A stretch of DNA of 64,000 nucleotides, taken from Desmodus rotundus. Its lineage: Eukaryota > Chordata > Mammalia > Chiroptera > Phyllostomidae. Positions 35,305 to 45,665 of the stretch are shown one piece after another. Both the position numbers and the translations under genes were made by a program. Below the pieces are notes generated by a model. It had not been told where the DNA came from. It saw only the letters and a program-made list of their open reading frames with translations, and searched no databases. Location: the NCBI RefSeq assembly GCF_022682495.2, contig NC_071391.1:11817680-11881679 (forward strand), given 5' to 3'. Within the stretch, counting starts at the first letter, position 1; the number at the start of each line of letters is the position of its first letter.

Positions 35305-35707
35305 AAATGACAGCAAACTCACAGTTATTAATGACCACACCTAAAACAAAAACAAGAGCAAACTAGGCAAACAACTAGAACAGGAACAGAACCATAGAGA
35401 TGGAGATCACATGGAGGGTTGTCAATAGGGGAGTGGGAGGGGGAGAGGGGGGGAAAGGTACAGAGAATAAGTAGCATAGATGATAGGTGGAAAATAGACA
35501 GGGGGAGGGTAAGAATAGTGTAGGAAATGTAGAAGCCAAAGAACTTATAAGTATGACCCATGGCTTGAACTATAGGGGGGGAATGTGGGAGGGAGGGGGT
35601 GGGCAAGATGGAGTGGAGCGAGGGGGGGGATGGGACAAGTGTAATAGCATAATCAATAAATATATTTTTAAAAAAAGAGAGAGAGAGAGACTAGTGACTT
35701 CAGAGGA

Positions 35708-35945
35708 TTCCTGGTGCCCTGACGGATGGGGCTCAGTTTGATGGGTGTCATCTGCAAAGTGAAAGGTTGCCAGTTTGATTCCCAATCAGGGCACAGACAC
35801 GGGTGGCAGGTTCATTCCCTGTTGGGGCGTATACAAGAGGCAACCAACTACTCTTTCCCTCTCACAACATGTTTCTCTCCCTCATTTTCTCCCTCCTGTC
35901 CCCTCTCTCTAATCACAAATCCATAAAATTTTAAAATCTTTTTTA
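35708..35945 (+). mobile_element. Ves SINE (bat), copy 2
   Basis: Head TGCCCTGACGGATGGGGCTCAG, B-box-like GTTTGATTCC near 35773, GGGCACAGACACGGGTGGCAGG, tail with CAACATGTTTCTCTCCCTC and a CT-rich end followed by AAAATTTTAAAATCTTTTT. It lies directly after the HAL1-like copy A tail. Confidence 0.85.
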
Positions 35946-36309
35946 AAAAGGACATCCTCAAGTAGAAGTCTTTGGTGACTCTGTTTTGGCGTTCTATTTG
36001 TTGTTTTGGTTTTGGTTACAAGGGTATTATTTTAAATTTGTCTAGCTACATACTTATCATTTAAGTAATATTACATTATTACATATCAAAAATGTTCTCC
36101 AAAAAACAAATCTATTTATGCACCATTAGATTCTAAGAAACTTCAGAAATTTAATGTTGTAAAATGTTTCATTCCAGTGCTGCCTTGTCTACAATAAAGT
36201 TCAGTATATTCTTGTAAAATAATGGAGCAACTAATAAGGAATACTCCTGTGGTAATATGTCATGTTGCTTATAAATGAACACTGTATTTTTAAGCAAATA
36301 TGTCTTATT

Positions 36310-37490
36310 CAAAATATGCGCACTTTCTTTTTTTATTTATGTTCAAGTACAGTTGTCTCCACTTTCCCACACTACTCACGCCTGCCTCTCTAATCCCCTC
36401 CACCACCCTCGATCCCACCCTTTAGTTTTCTCCTTGTGTCCTTTATGTATGTTCATTGATGACCCTTCCCCTATTTTACTCCATTATTACACTCCCCCTA
36501 TCCTTCTGGTTACTCTCAGCTTGTTCTTTATTTCAATGTCTCTGGTTATGTTTTGCTTGCTTGTTTGTTTGGTAGATCCACTTGCAGGTGAGGTCATATG
36601 GTATTTGTCTTTCAATGCCTGGCCTAGTTCACTTAGTATAATTCTCTCCAGATCCATCCATGCTGTTGCAAGCTCCTTCTTTCTTTCTGCTGCGTAGTAT
36701 TCCATTGGGTAACTGTACCATAATTTTCTGATCCACTCATTTCCTGATAGGCACTTGGGTTGCTTCCAGCACTTGGCCATTGGAAATTGTGCTGCTATGA
36801 ACATTGGGGTGCATAGCTTCTTTTGAATTGCTGTTTCAGCATTCTTGGGGTGTACCCTAGCAGTGGTATCACTGAGTCAAAAGGCAGTTCCATTTTTACA
36901 TTTCTGAGGAAATTCCATGGTGTTTTCCAGAGTGGCTGCACCAGTCTGCATTCCCACCAACAGTGCACTAGGGTTTCCTTTTCTCCACAACCTCACCAGC
37001 ACTTGTTTGTTGATTGGTTATGGTGCTCATTCTCACTGGTGTGGAGTGGTATCTCATTGTGGTTTTAATTTGCATCTCTCTAATGGCTAGCATCCTTTCA
37101 TGTGTCTCTGGGCCTTCTGTGTGTCCTTTCTGGAGAATTGTCTGTTCCACTCCTTTGCCTATTTTTTAATTGGGTTGTTTTTCTCCTTGAGTGGTCATGT
37201 GAGTTCTTTATATATTTTGGAGGTTGAACCCTTGTCCGAGGTATCATTTGTAAACACATTTTCCCATACAATAGGTTCCCTTTTAATTTTGCTGATGGTT
37301 TCTTTAGCCGTGCAAAAGCTTTTTATTTTGATGAAGTCCCATTTGTTTATTCTTTCCTTAACGTCCCCTGCTCTATGGGATGTAGGTGAAAATCTTGCTG
37401 CATGGAATATCTGAGATTTTCCTGCCTATGTTTTCCTCTAGGACTTTTAATGTGTTGCCCCTTCTAATATTGTTCCCAGGAACGAGGAGA
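36310..37490 (-). mobile_element. L1 3' fragment, moderately young
   Basis: On the - strand it holds the last third of ORF2 (zinc-knuckle region near 36990-37010, PNHPGI/NTLYPSNG-type end) and the 3'UTR ending GACAACTGTACTTGAACAT-AAATAAAAA at about 36330. Frames are broken. It is related to the intact L1 but more diverged. Confidence 0.85.
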
Positions 37491-37665
37491 CTAGTGAACC
37501 TCATTTCCCTCGGTGTCATTACCAAGCATAAATTCCCAGAAATGGAACTGCTGTGTCATAAAGCAGTTTTATTTTTAATTTATCTAAAAATACTCCATAA
37601 TGCTTTCTACCATGGCTGCACCAATCTTCAAGCTCACCAATAGTGCACGAGATATCCCTCTTCTC
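37491..37665 (-). mobile_element. Old L1 ORF2 remnant
   Basis: Reversed phrases GCTGTGTCATAAAGCAGTTTTA and CATGGCTGCACCAATCTTC...CACCAATAGTGCACGAG match the zinc-knuckle neighbourhood of L1 ORF2, more decayed than the preceding fragment. Confidence 0.6.
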
Positions 37666-37679
37666 CATACTAAAAAATA

Positions 37680-37935
37680 CCAAAAATTGTAAGAAAATAG
37701 TACAAACAACTATATGCTAACAAATTGGACAATCAGGACAAAATACGTAAGTTCCTAGAAACATACAATCTTGCAACACTGAATCAGGAAGAATCAGAGA
37801 ATCTGAATAGACAGGTTACAACTAGGGAAATTGAAGCAGTAACAAAAAACTGCCAACAGACAAAAGTCCTGCACCAGATGGTTTCACAGGTGAATTTTAC
37901 CAAACATTCAAAGAACACCTATTTTGTGCAACTTT
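37680..37935 (+). mobile_element. Old L1 ORF2 remnant
   Basis: Encodes on the + strand the decayed block around 'FLETYNLATLNQEESENLNR' and 'EIEAVTK', equivalent to ORF2 residues about 430-470 of the intact L1. Opposite in orientation to the flanking L1 pieces. Confidence 0.8.
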
Positions 37936-40400
37936 AATGAGTTTAATGAAAATGTCTCAAAGACTCTACTTTACTTATTACCTCTAGAGTTCAATTTCTG
38001 TATCAAGTAATGAGTTTATTAGAAACAACTCAGCATGTATGTATCATAACATATATGATAATATATGGCGATTGTTACACAACATAAAACTCTGGTAAAA
38101 AGGAAAAAATTTATTTATACTCAAATTTATATGCTCTAGGCCATTACTTAGAATTTAATTTAAAGAAAAAATCTAGCTATGATAAATTATGTATGTGTAA
38201 TTTCAGATCATATGAAAATTTTATGATCTGAAGATTCTCTAAAACCTAAAGATATTAGCCAAAGAAAAATGAATAAATTAATGTAGAAAAGGTTGCATTG
38301 ACATTATTCATAATAAATATTTTCATATAAGCTATATTTATTCTGATATAATTTTTATTTAACTATTAATCATCCCATAGTAGACAACAAAATTTAGTTT
38401 TCCCTAAGCACTATGATTATGGTCAGTTTTGTCTGTATTTACAAAAATCTTTATTTTGTAAAAATATGTAATGTGAGAGTGTTTGTATATGTGTGTCTTT
38501 CTGTGTAACTTGAGTGGTTGTTTTTGTAAGCTATGAGATGGAAACCATATACCTGTACAAGATTTGCTGAGATGGACTTAAACAGCCCTCAATACACTCA
38601 TTTTACTATTGCTAAGTAAGTACGGTAGAAGGCAATAAGGTAGGGAGGGACAAAAGCAACATTTTCAAAAGGTCCATGTTTCTTTCTCAATCACCAGCCT
38701 GTAGGGAATAACACATGATACATCTTGTGATACCTGTCCCTTGCTCCTGAGAGACCAGCACCGAGGTCCAGACACAGCCAGGGTGATATAAGCCAGGTCA
38801 CCGAGGGGACAGTGCTGAACACTCTGGCAGACAGAAAGTAGGCAACAAAGAAGTCTGGGATCCGGAACAGGTAGAGGATTTTATTGTGGTTTTCTCATTT
38901 CTATTTTAGATTTCATTAGTTCTTTTATCTTTATTTGACATAAAGCATGTTATAAAACTAATGGAAGATAAGAAATAGTATACAAACTTTTCCTTACTTT
39001 TATCAATCTTATTATTTTAAAGACATTCATAAATGGCAAGGAAGAATAAAATGTGAGTATTGTTTATGAAAGTGGTTGCACATTTTTTGTTTTTACTCCT
39101 TTACCTGTATTTTTAGATATTTTATAAATATTCTTGGATAGAACTGAAGTTGTTTTTTAAAAAAAGTGTCTACAAGCAGAGATAACTAGATGAGGTCAGA
39201 CCGAGATTTTGGAGACCTGCATGTGGATCACTACATCGTTATTCAGATGTAATTCTTTCTCTTTTCTACATTCTGCTCCATTTTCTCATATTCCCACAGA
39301 ATAGAGGAGGTCACATATTATATTATATATGATATGCCTGGTTTGTGTAGAATATAACAGTAGGACATAGAATTTTATTGACCTTCCAAGGACCAATTCT
39401 TTTTAACCAAAGGAAAGCAGATTTCAGAGATTCTCAAGAGGAAGGGGATCAAGAACACAGTCAAGCAATGTCACAATGTCTAGGGAGTTGGATGGGGCTC
39501 AGTTCAGATGGAAGTTTCTCTGAGGTTGTGGGACTGTGCACACGAGACATTACCTTGTATCCTGCACATTTGATCTTTTGGTGAATAGATTCAGTGGGTT
39601 CTAGCAGATTAGAGTGGAGGGTCTCACACAGCAATCCACACTTGCCTCTGGGTCACCTGTGCTACCAGGATGCCTACTGTCCGGTCCCAAGACACCTCCC
39701 CAAGCAGTGCTGTCACAAGGTGCACAGCCCTACATGTTGCAGTCTGTGCCCTCTAACCTACCATCCATGGAGACCCCTCCACCTTCTCCTCTAGTGATGC
39801 TCCCTGCTCTGGGAGTCCTGGATCACAGCCTATCTTTATCCCTTGATGACTGAGGCTGGACAGGACAAGGGGATAATGGGGAGGTGGGATCACAATACAT
39901 CAAGAAACAAGCCAGTGATCTGCCTGCTTTAAAGTATTAGATAATGAGGGAAGAAAGAAATATTTTTGTTACCTGCATCTCTCACTTCTCTATGCATTTT
40001 TATTTCAGAATATAACAACACTTACACTATAGCAGGAACAGAAACAACCTTGTAATAGGATGTGTGTTTTCTGGACCAAATACTTCTAAGAACAACTTGC
40101 TTGACTCTGAGGACATCAATTTCTTAATATAAAAGTTTGAAAAACACTACATAGTTTGGTATGGAAACGAAATGATTTAATTTGGATCAAACTGTGCTAC
40201 ATATTCTATATAGTGCAATACAAATGTAAGCTGTTCATTATTATCATTTTATCAATTTAGATAATATTGGAAACATTGCAGAGTCAGTTTACTTAAAGAG
40301 AATGTACATTGTTGAGCTCTTTTTCTAAATGCTGTCAAAGACAAAGAACCAGTAGTTTAACTACTAAGACAGTAAGATGCTTTTGCTCTCCACTTGCATT
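37936..40400. other. Intergenic, no feature recognised
   Basis: AT-rich to 39300, then more balanced. No gene or clear repeat was identified. A plausible place for the promoter and non-coding exons of OR5W-like B, but nothing specific is visible. Confidence 0.4.
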
Positions 40401-40437
40401 TCCTTCCTCCACAACCAGGGATTTACAGACATGACTG
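40401..40437 (+). promoter_or_regulatory. Splice acceptor, short 5'UTR and upstream AUG of OR5W-like B
   Basis: Acceptor TTCCTTCCTCCACAACCAG|GG ends at 40418, as in copy A. Unlike copy A, an ATG at 40431 starts a five-codon out-of-frame reading frame (ATG ACT GAT GGC TGT TGA) that overlaps the true start at 40438. Copy A has GTG at that point. Confidence 0.7.
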
Positions 40438-41376
40438 ATGGCTGTTGAGAACTGCACCGTGTTCACGGACTTCATACTCTTAGGACTCTCTGGCAGGCGG
40501 GATGTGCAGCAGGGGCTCTTTGTGCTCTTCCTGCTCGTTTATGGCATCACGGTGATCGCCAACCTAGGGATGATCCTGCTGATCAGCATGGATGCCCGAC
40601 TCCACACGCCCATGTATTATTTCCTGAGCAATCTGTCTTTCTGTGATATCTGCTACTCCTCCTCTGTCTCTCCCAAGATGCTAGCTGATTTCTTATCTGA
40701 GCAAAAGAAGATCTCATATAATATATGTGTGGTTCAAATGTTCTTTTTTGGTGCCTTTGCAGTTGTGGAATGTGTCATGCTGTCTGTCATGGCGTATGAC
40801 CGTTACGTAGCCATTTGTAATCCCCTTCTGTATACAGTGACCATGTCCAGGAGAGTGTGCATCCAGCTCGTAGCCACTGCCTACACTGCAGGTTTTATGG
40901 ATATCACAGTCTTTACCTATTGCACACTTCAATTTTCATTCTGCAATTCCAATATCATCAATCACTTTTATTGTGACTTCCCACCCTTACTAGCAATCTC
41001 CACCTCAGACACAACCACCCGTAAAATAGCAATGACCGTTTCCTGTAGTTGTGTTGGGGGGTCCAGTGTCATCACTGTCCTCCTCTCCTACAGCTACATC
41101 GTAACTACCATCATTCGCATGAAGTCTGCTGCAGGCAGACGCAAAGCCTTCTCTACCTGTGCCTCCCACTTAACTGCTATTGCTATATTTTATGGGGCAG
41201 TCTTTTTCATGTATTTCCGACCCAACTCGAGTTACACCACGGACACTGACAAAGTGGCCTCTGTTTTCTACGCAGTTGTCATCCCCATGTTAAACCCACT
41301 CATCTACAGTTTGAGGAATAAGGATGTGAAAGGTGCCCTGAAAAAAGCAGTTGGCGCTAAATCATGTACTGGGTGA
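40438..41376 (+). CDS. Odorant receptor, family 5 (OR5W-like), copy B
   Basis: 312 residues, paralogue of 12307-13245. Residues 1-75 are identical to copy A; differences are dense from 76 to about 275 (TM3-TM6 and loops, the odorant-binding half), then the C-terminus is again similar. Motifs: NCT at 5-7, Cys97, [10 protein letters not shown] at 118-127, KAFSTCASH at 236-244, [12 protein letters not shown] at 283-294. Thr189 replaces the third loop Cys, as in copy A. Copy B also changes the usual SDTxINE to SDTTTRK and HFFCDIPP to HFYCDFPP. The frame is fully open and likely functional, though an upstream AUG may lower translation. Confidence 0.95.
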   Translation: MAVENCTVFTDFILLGLSGRRDVQQGLFVLFLLVYGITVIANLGMILLISMDARLHTPMYYFLSNLSFCDICYSSSVSPKMLADFLSEQKKISYNICVVQMFFFGAFAVVECVMLSVMAYDRYVAICNPLLYTVTMSRRVCIQLVATAYTAGFMDITVFTYCTLQFSFCNSNIINHFYCDFPPLLAISTSDTTTRKIAMTVSCSCVGGSSVITVLLSYSYIVTTIIRMKSAAGRRKAFSTCASHLTAIAIFYGAVFFMYFRPNSSYTTDTDKVASVFYAVVIPMLNPLIYSLRNKDVKGALKKAVGAKSCTG

Positions 41377-42620
41377 AAGTGTGGTCAATCACAAAGGTTT
41401 TATTTGTAGATGCTGACAGCTGAAGTTTATGGACAGTGGCACAGTTTTCTGTAGTCTCACAAATACAACGCTGGATGTTTCTTTACCCACATTTGTGCCT
41501 AAATTGAGTGTGGAGGAGAGTCATTATAAATCTGTATTTCTGTGAACTAAAGAAGAGGAATAATAGGTTTACTCCACTGTTTTGCAAAGAGGATTTTTGT
41601 GTACTATCCTGCCCTATTCATGGGTATATACGTATATATATGTATCCCAGAGAGATATGGGCATGGTACCATCTTGCTCCATGATTAAAGGTTCCGTTTT
41701 ACAATCAATGATTTTAATAAACTTGCTGAGCCTAAAGGGAGTTTTAATGGTTTAAATTAGTTTTCATTATCTTCTTCTTAGGTGCTTGTATCATCCTATA
41801 AATTACCCATCATAACACTTAGAAGAAATAAGTAGTAAATGAATGAATAAGAATGAAATAAAATTTTTCTGCTTTAGATCAAAGTCCCATATCTGCAAGG
41901 CTCTTGTCTGTCTTGTTCACTAGTATTTATACTTTGTTATTTACAATGCTCATTGTCAAGATGCCATTCAAAAACATTTATTGAATGAAAGTGTGTCCCC
42001 TGTAAGACAGATGTAAAAAGCAGCCTTTGTGTGTGAAAAAGAAAATAACTTTGTTTTGTTTTATTCTAGCATGTCCATTTTAAACAAAACCCACCTGTAT
42101 TTCTTCTTTGCCCAAGGCTGTGTAACCATCAGGGACACGGTTCATGGGATGTAGATAACTTCTCAGATACTCTATTTCCGATCGTTCTACCCAGGGGTCA
42201 GCAGCATCAGCAGCTCTACATTTATATGGCACATCACAGCCTTCACCTCAGACTGTGGATTTCCCCTCTTACCCTCGCTCTGGGGAACAGATACCTGCTC
42301 TTGACAACTGAACAGAAACTGCATGAATGGTGCTTGGGGGTGTAGGACCTTGACCTCCTCTAATAGCCACTATCCTTTTAATGTATAAAGTGTGCTTAAT
42401 GTATGTACTTTATCTTCCTGTACAATATGTTCATAGCATTATACTAATTAACTTTACAAAAAACATGAAATTCCCAATTGATGTATTTTAACTTGAAGAG
42501 TTATTAACAAAAAACTTATGTTCAGTGAAGGAAAAAACAAACAAACAAATAGTATTTACATTAGTATTCCAGGTGTAATGCCTTAAATTGGTTCCCTGTC
42601 AATTTGCAAAATAAACTGAA
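41377..42620 (+). repeat. 3' flank of OR5W-like B, duplicated
   Basis: Aligns with 13246-14400 and in part (41440-42000) with 3780-4390. No gene seen. Confidence 0.8.
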
Positions 42621-44088
42621 ACCTTAGTCTAAGCACAATTTTAATAGTGGTCATTGCTTAGTGGTTCAATATTAAGTAAAGCTAAAATCTATTTCAATAA
42701 CTTAAGGTAATTATACCTGATATTTACACTATTACTGAATAACAATTAATATCATTGTTAAAAAACATTATATAATTTCAGGGTCTCAGAATATTAATTT
42801 AATTTTAAGGTTGCCATTCTGTAGAAAAACCTGGAGGCTCTCTCTCCTTCTCCCTGGAAGACACAGCACTAGACTGCACAAGGCTTCTCACTTAGGACCT
42901 CTTCTCTTTATACACACACACACACACTAACACACACACCCCTCCCTTTAATGTAAAAAGTGTGCTTAATGTACCTACTTCAAACATCATATGACTGAAA
43001 CAACACACTTCTCACCTCTGGTTAAATGTCCCAATCTTAAATCACTGGCATCTATCTCCTTTAAGCATTGTAATAATATCATCTGTTATTACATCACCAT
43101 TTCCAAGATGAGATCATGCGTGTTCTTAGCTCAAGCACTGAGCATTCCATGTCTATTATCCAAAGCACCTGCATGGTGTCAGTGACACCAAATGACAAAA
43201 CAGACTAATAGATACTGAAATGAAGTATTAGATGACATTTTACCTCCTGTTAGATGTCACCGAAACAACAATCTCAGGGTATGAGGCTTGGCAATGCACA
43301 TTCCATCATCCCCCAGAAAGTACATGAATGGCTGTGGGCACTGAAGTGATGGATCTGTAAAGACCCACATAACACTTACACTCTAAGTAAAGAGCATTCA
43401 CCTCGAACATTCCTCAGATTTGTCGATTTCATCTATCTCTGCTCCAGTCTCCACCTGAACCCTATTATGAGCAATAGTATACTAGAATACATTGTATTTT
43501 GTAAAGTATTATCCAAAACCATATATGTTATAAAAGATCATACCCATGGGGTGGGTAGAAGTGAATGAGAGTATAAGGGTGATAAAAGGTAATGATAAAA
43601 TACCATAAAAAATAAACTATTAAAAACACCCTCATGCAAATGAACTACATTAGCAGAAGCAGCTTTTAATGGCTGTTTATTTCTACACTTTGTTGAATAT
43701 CCACCAGCCTAACCAGAGAAAAATACTTAAAACACATTTGCTGAGTCATTATTCATATAAACTGCATCCTAATGATGCTGAGAATGTAGAAAAACATATC
43801 TATACCCATATAGAATAGATAAAGATTTCAAAGACATGCATACATATATATATATATATATGTAAATTACAAAATGTGTGTACCAGCGAATTGAATGTTA
43901 TACAATGAAAGAAGAGCACTTATACTACCCCCCAAAATGCCACTTTGGCATACTTTTTATTTTGAAATACAGTTAAGTTAAGAAAGCCAGTGTCTTGTCA
44001 TACATGGGAGAAAACAAGAATTCCTTGGTTCACACATCCTTTGCATTGATTCTGAAGTACTGTGACAAAAGACGTTATGAATCTTTTT
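42621..44088. repeat. Segmental duplication tract, right copy
   Basis: Same orientation match to 1-1470. Includes (CA)n at about 42911-42938 and a (TA)n run at 43843-43862 that is shorter in the left copy. Similarity stops near 44088, where OR pseudogene sequence begins. Confidence 0.9.
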
Positions 44089-44093
44089 TTCTG

Positions 44094-44412
44094 AGATGCC
44101 CTCCCCTGGTGAAGCTAGCCTGCACAGACACATCAATAAATGAGTGGCTTCCCTCCACATAGGGCAGCTCAGTGGAAATGATCTGTATTATCACAGCCTC
44201 ATCTCCTACTTTTTCAGCCTTTTCTCAGACTTAAAGATCTGCTTTATCACTGGGAGGAGGAAAACCTTCTCTCTATGGGCCTCTCGCCTGCTTTCTGTGG
44301 CCACCCATCAGGGTTGTCTTCTCCCAATATTGATAAATTTATCTCAGTTCTACACCATGGTCATCCTCATGCTGAACCTGCTGACTTATAGTTTGACAAC
44401 AAATACGTAAAC
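44094..44412 (+). pseudogene. Odorant receptor pseudogene, 3' half only
   Basis: Starts at the equivalent of TM5 (ACACATCAATAAATGAG, decayed SDTSINE) and continues in one open stretch with recognisable but altered OR motifs: GRRKTFSLWASRL (from [10 protein letters not shown]), then QFYTMVILMLNLLTYSL (from [17 protein letters not shown]). The N-terminal two thirds are absent, and its left edge coincides with the end of the duplicated tract. Subfamily cannot be told. Confidence 0.8.
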
Positions 44413-44604
44413 GGCACCACTAGGGAAACCACAGGACTGAAGGTAGATTCCTTGTGAGATATGACTTTCCAAGATGTGTCTAATTCCCTAATTCCAACCT
44501 CTGAATGGTAACCCACAACAGCCTTACCAGTACACACACAACGTCTCTCACAAATTTCATCAAACCCTCGTTTTTCACAGAGTCCAATGCAGTTCATAGC
44601 CCCA

Positions 44605-45172
44605 AAGTATAAGAAAACATGAAACACCAATCCAAAAGAACTTATGCACCCCAATGTTCATAGCAGCACAATTTACAATAGCCAAGTACTGGAAGCAACC
44701 TAAGTGTTCATCAGCAAATGAGTGGATCCAAAAACTATGGGACATTTACACAATGGAATTCTACACAGCAGAGAGAAAGAAGGAGCTTATACCCTTTGCA
44801 ACAGCATAGATGGAACTGGAGAGCATTATGCTAAGTGAAATAAGCCAGGCGGTGAGGGACAAATACCATATGATCTCACCTTTAACTGGAACATAATCAA
44901 AAAAAGAAAAAAAACAAACAAAATATAACCAGAGACATTGAAGTTAAGAATCTAACAATAACCAGAAGGGAGAAGGGACGGTACAGTGGGGAGAGGGGAT
45001 TACAGGAACTACTATAAAGGATACAAGGACAAAATCAAGGGGGAGGGTCGAGGTGGGGGAGGGAGGTGGGACTGGCTGGGGTGGGGTGGAGGGATGGGGA
45101 GAAAAGGCAGACAACTGTAATTAAACAATAAAAAATTTTTTAAAAAGAAAAGAAAAGAAAATACAAAAAAAA
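44605..45172 (+). mobile_element. Young L1, 5'-truncated
   Basis: Contains the final part of ORF2 and a 3'UTR almost the same as that of the intact L1 (AAAATATAACCAGAGACATTG, GGAACTACTATAAAGGA, G-rich tract, GACAACTGTAATTAAACAATAAAA) plus a long A-rich tail to about 45172. A few stops interrupt ORF2. It lies tail to tail with the intact L1. Confidence 0.9.
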
Positions 45173-45299
45173 AGCTTTAAAATCGCTGCTTAAAGTTAAA
45201 GCTGCCATGGACTGTAGCTGGTTGTCTTAAAGGATACAGTAAATACCTCAGAAATATATGTGTGTGGTCGTGTACAGGTTATCCATTCACAAGAGTAGA

Positions 45300-45396
45300 T
45301 TACTGGATGAAGGAAGAAGCCAGATTCCCTTGATTCATGTGCCAGTTCTGTACCCAGCTATTGAGTGGCACTTTGAATAAGTTACTTGATTTTTCT
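45300..45396 (+). mobile_element. MIR SINE, left half (split by L1)
   Basis: GTGCCAGTTCTGTACCCAGC, GAGTGGCACTTTGAATAAGTTACTTGATTTTTCT is the MIR order up to the L1 insertion. The right half continues at 50859. Confidence 0.75.
45380..45396. repeat. Target site duplication, left, of full-length L1
   Basis: AGTTACTTGATTTTTCT, one mismatch from 50842-50858 (AGTTCCTTGATTTTTCT). Confidence 0.9.
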
Positions 45397-45568
45397 TTTT
45401 TTTTTTTAAATTTTTTTTATTGTTATGCAATTACAGTTGTATGCCTTTTCTCCCCCTCCCTCTACCCCACCCCAGGTGAACCCACCTCCCTCCCCCCTCT
45501 CCACCCTCCCCCTTGGTTTTGTCCATGTGTCCTTTATAGTAGTTCCTGTAATACCCTCTTCCCACTAT

Positions 45569-45595
45569 CCCCGCCCCCAACCCCCACCCCCGCCC
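45569..45595 (-). other. G-quadruplex-type tract in L1 3'UTR
   Basis: On the L1 sense strand five G-runs of 3-5 separated by one or two bases. Such tracts are a known feature of mammalian L1 3'UTRs. Confidence 0.7.
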
Positions 45596-45665
45596 TGGCT
45601 ATTGTTAGATTGTTCTTAACTTCAATGTCTCTGGTTATATTTTGTTTGCTTTTTTCTTCTATTGC

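Larger units (their letters stand above)
33694..35690 (+). mobile_element. HAL1-like ORF2-less L1 relative, copy A
   Basis: About 2.0 kb in order: 5'UTR of about 740 bp starting GGGAGAACCAAGATGGCGGCG, ORF1 (34435-35304, disrupted), G-rich 3'UTR, and CAATAAATATATT plus an A/GA tail. There is no ORF2. Sequence from the ORF1 end into the 3'UTR (TTAAAGGGA-TTACCTA...GACAG-AAACTCACAGTTATTAATGACC) matches copy B step by step. The YY1-like CCAAGATGGCGGC sits at the 5' end (33701-33713) and is followed by a donor-like GTAAGT at 33714. A convincing target duplication was not found. Movement would need ORF2 protein from a full L1 such as the one at 45397-50841 (inference). Confidence 0.85.
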
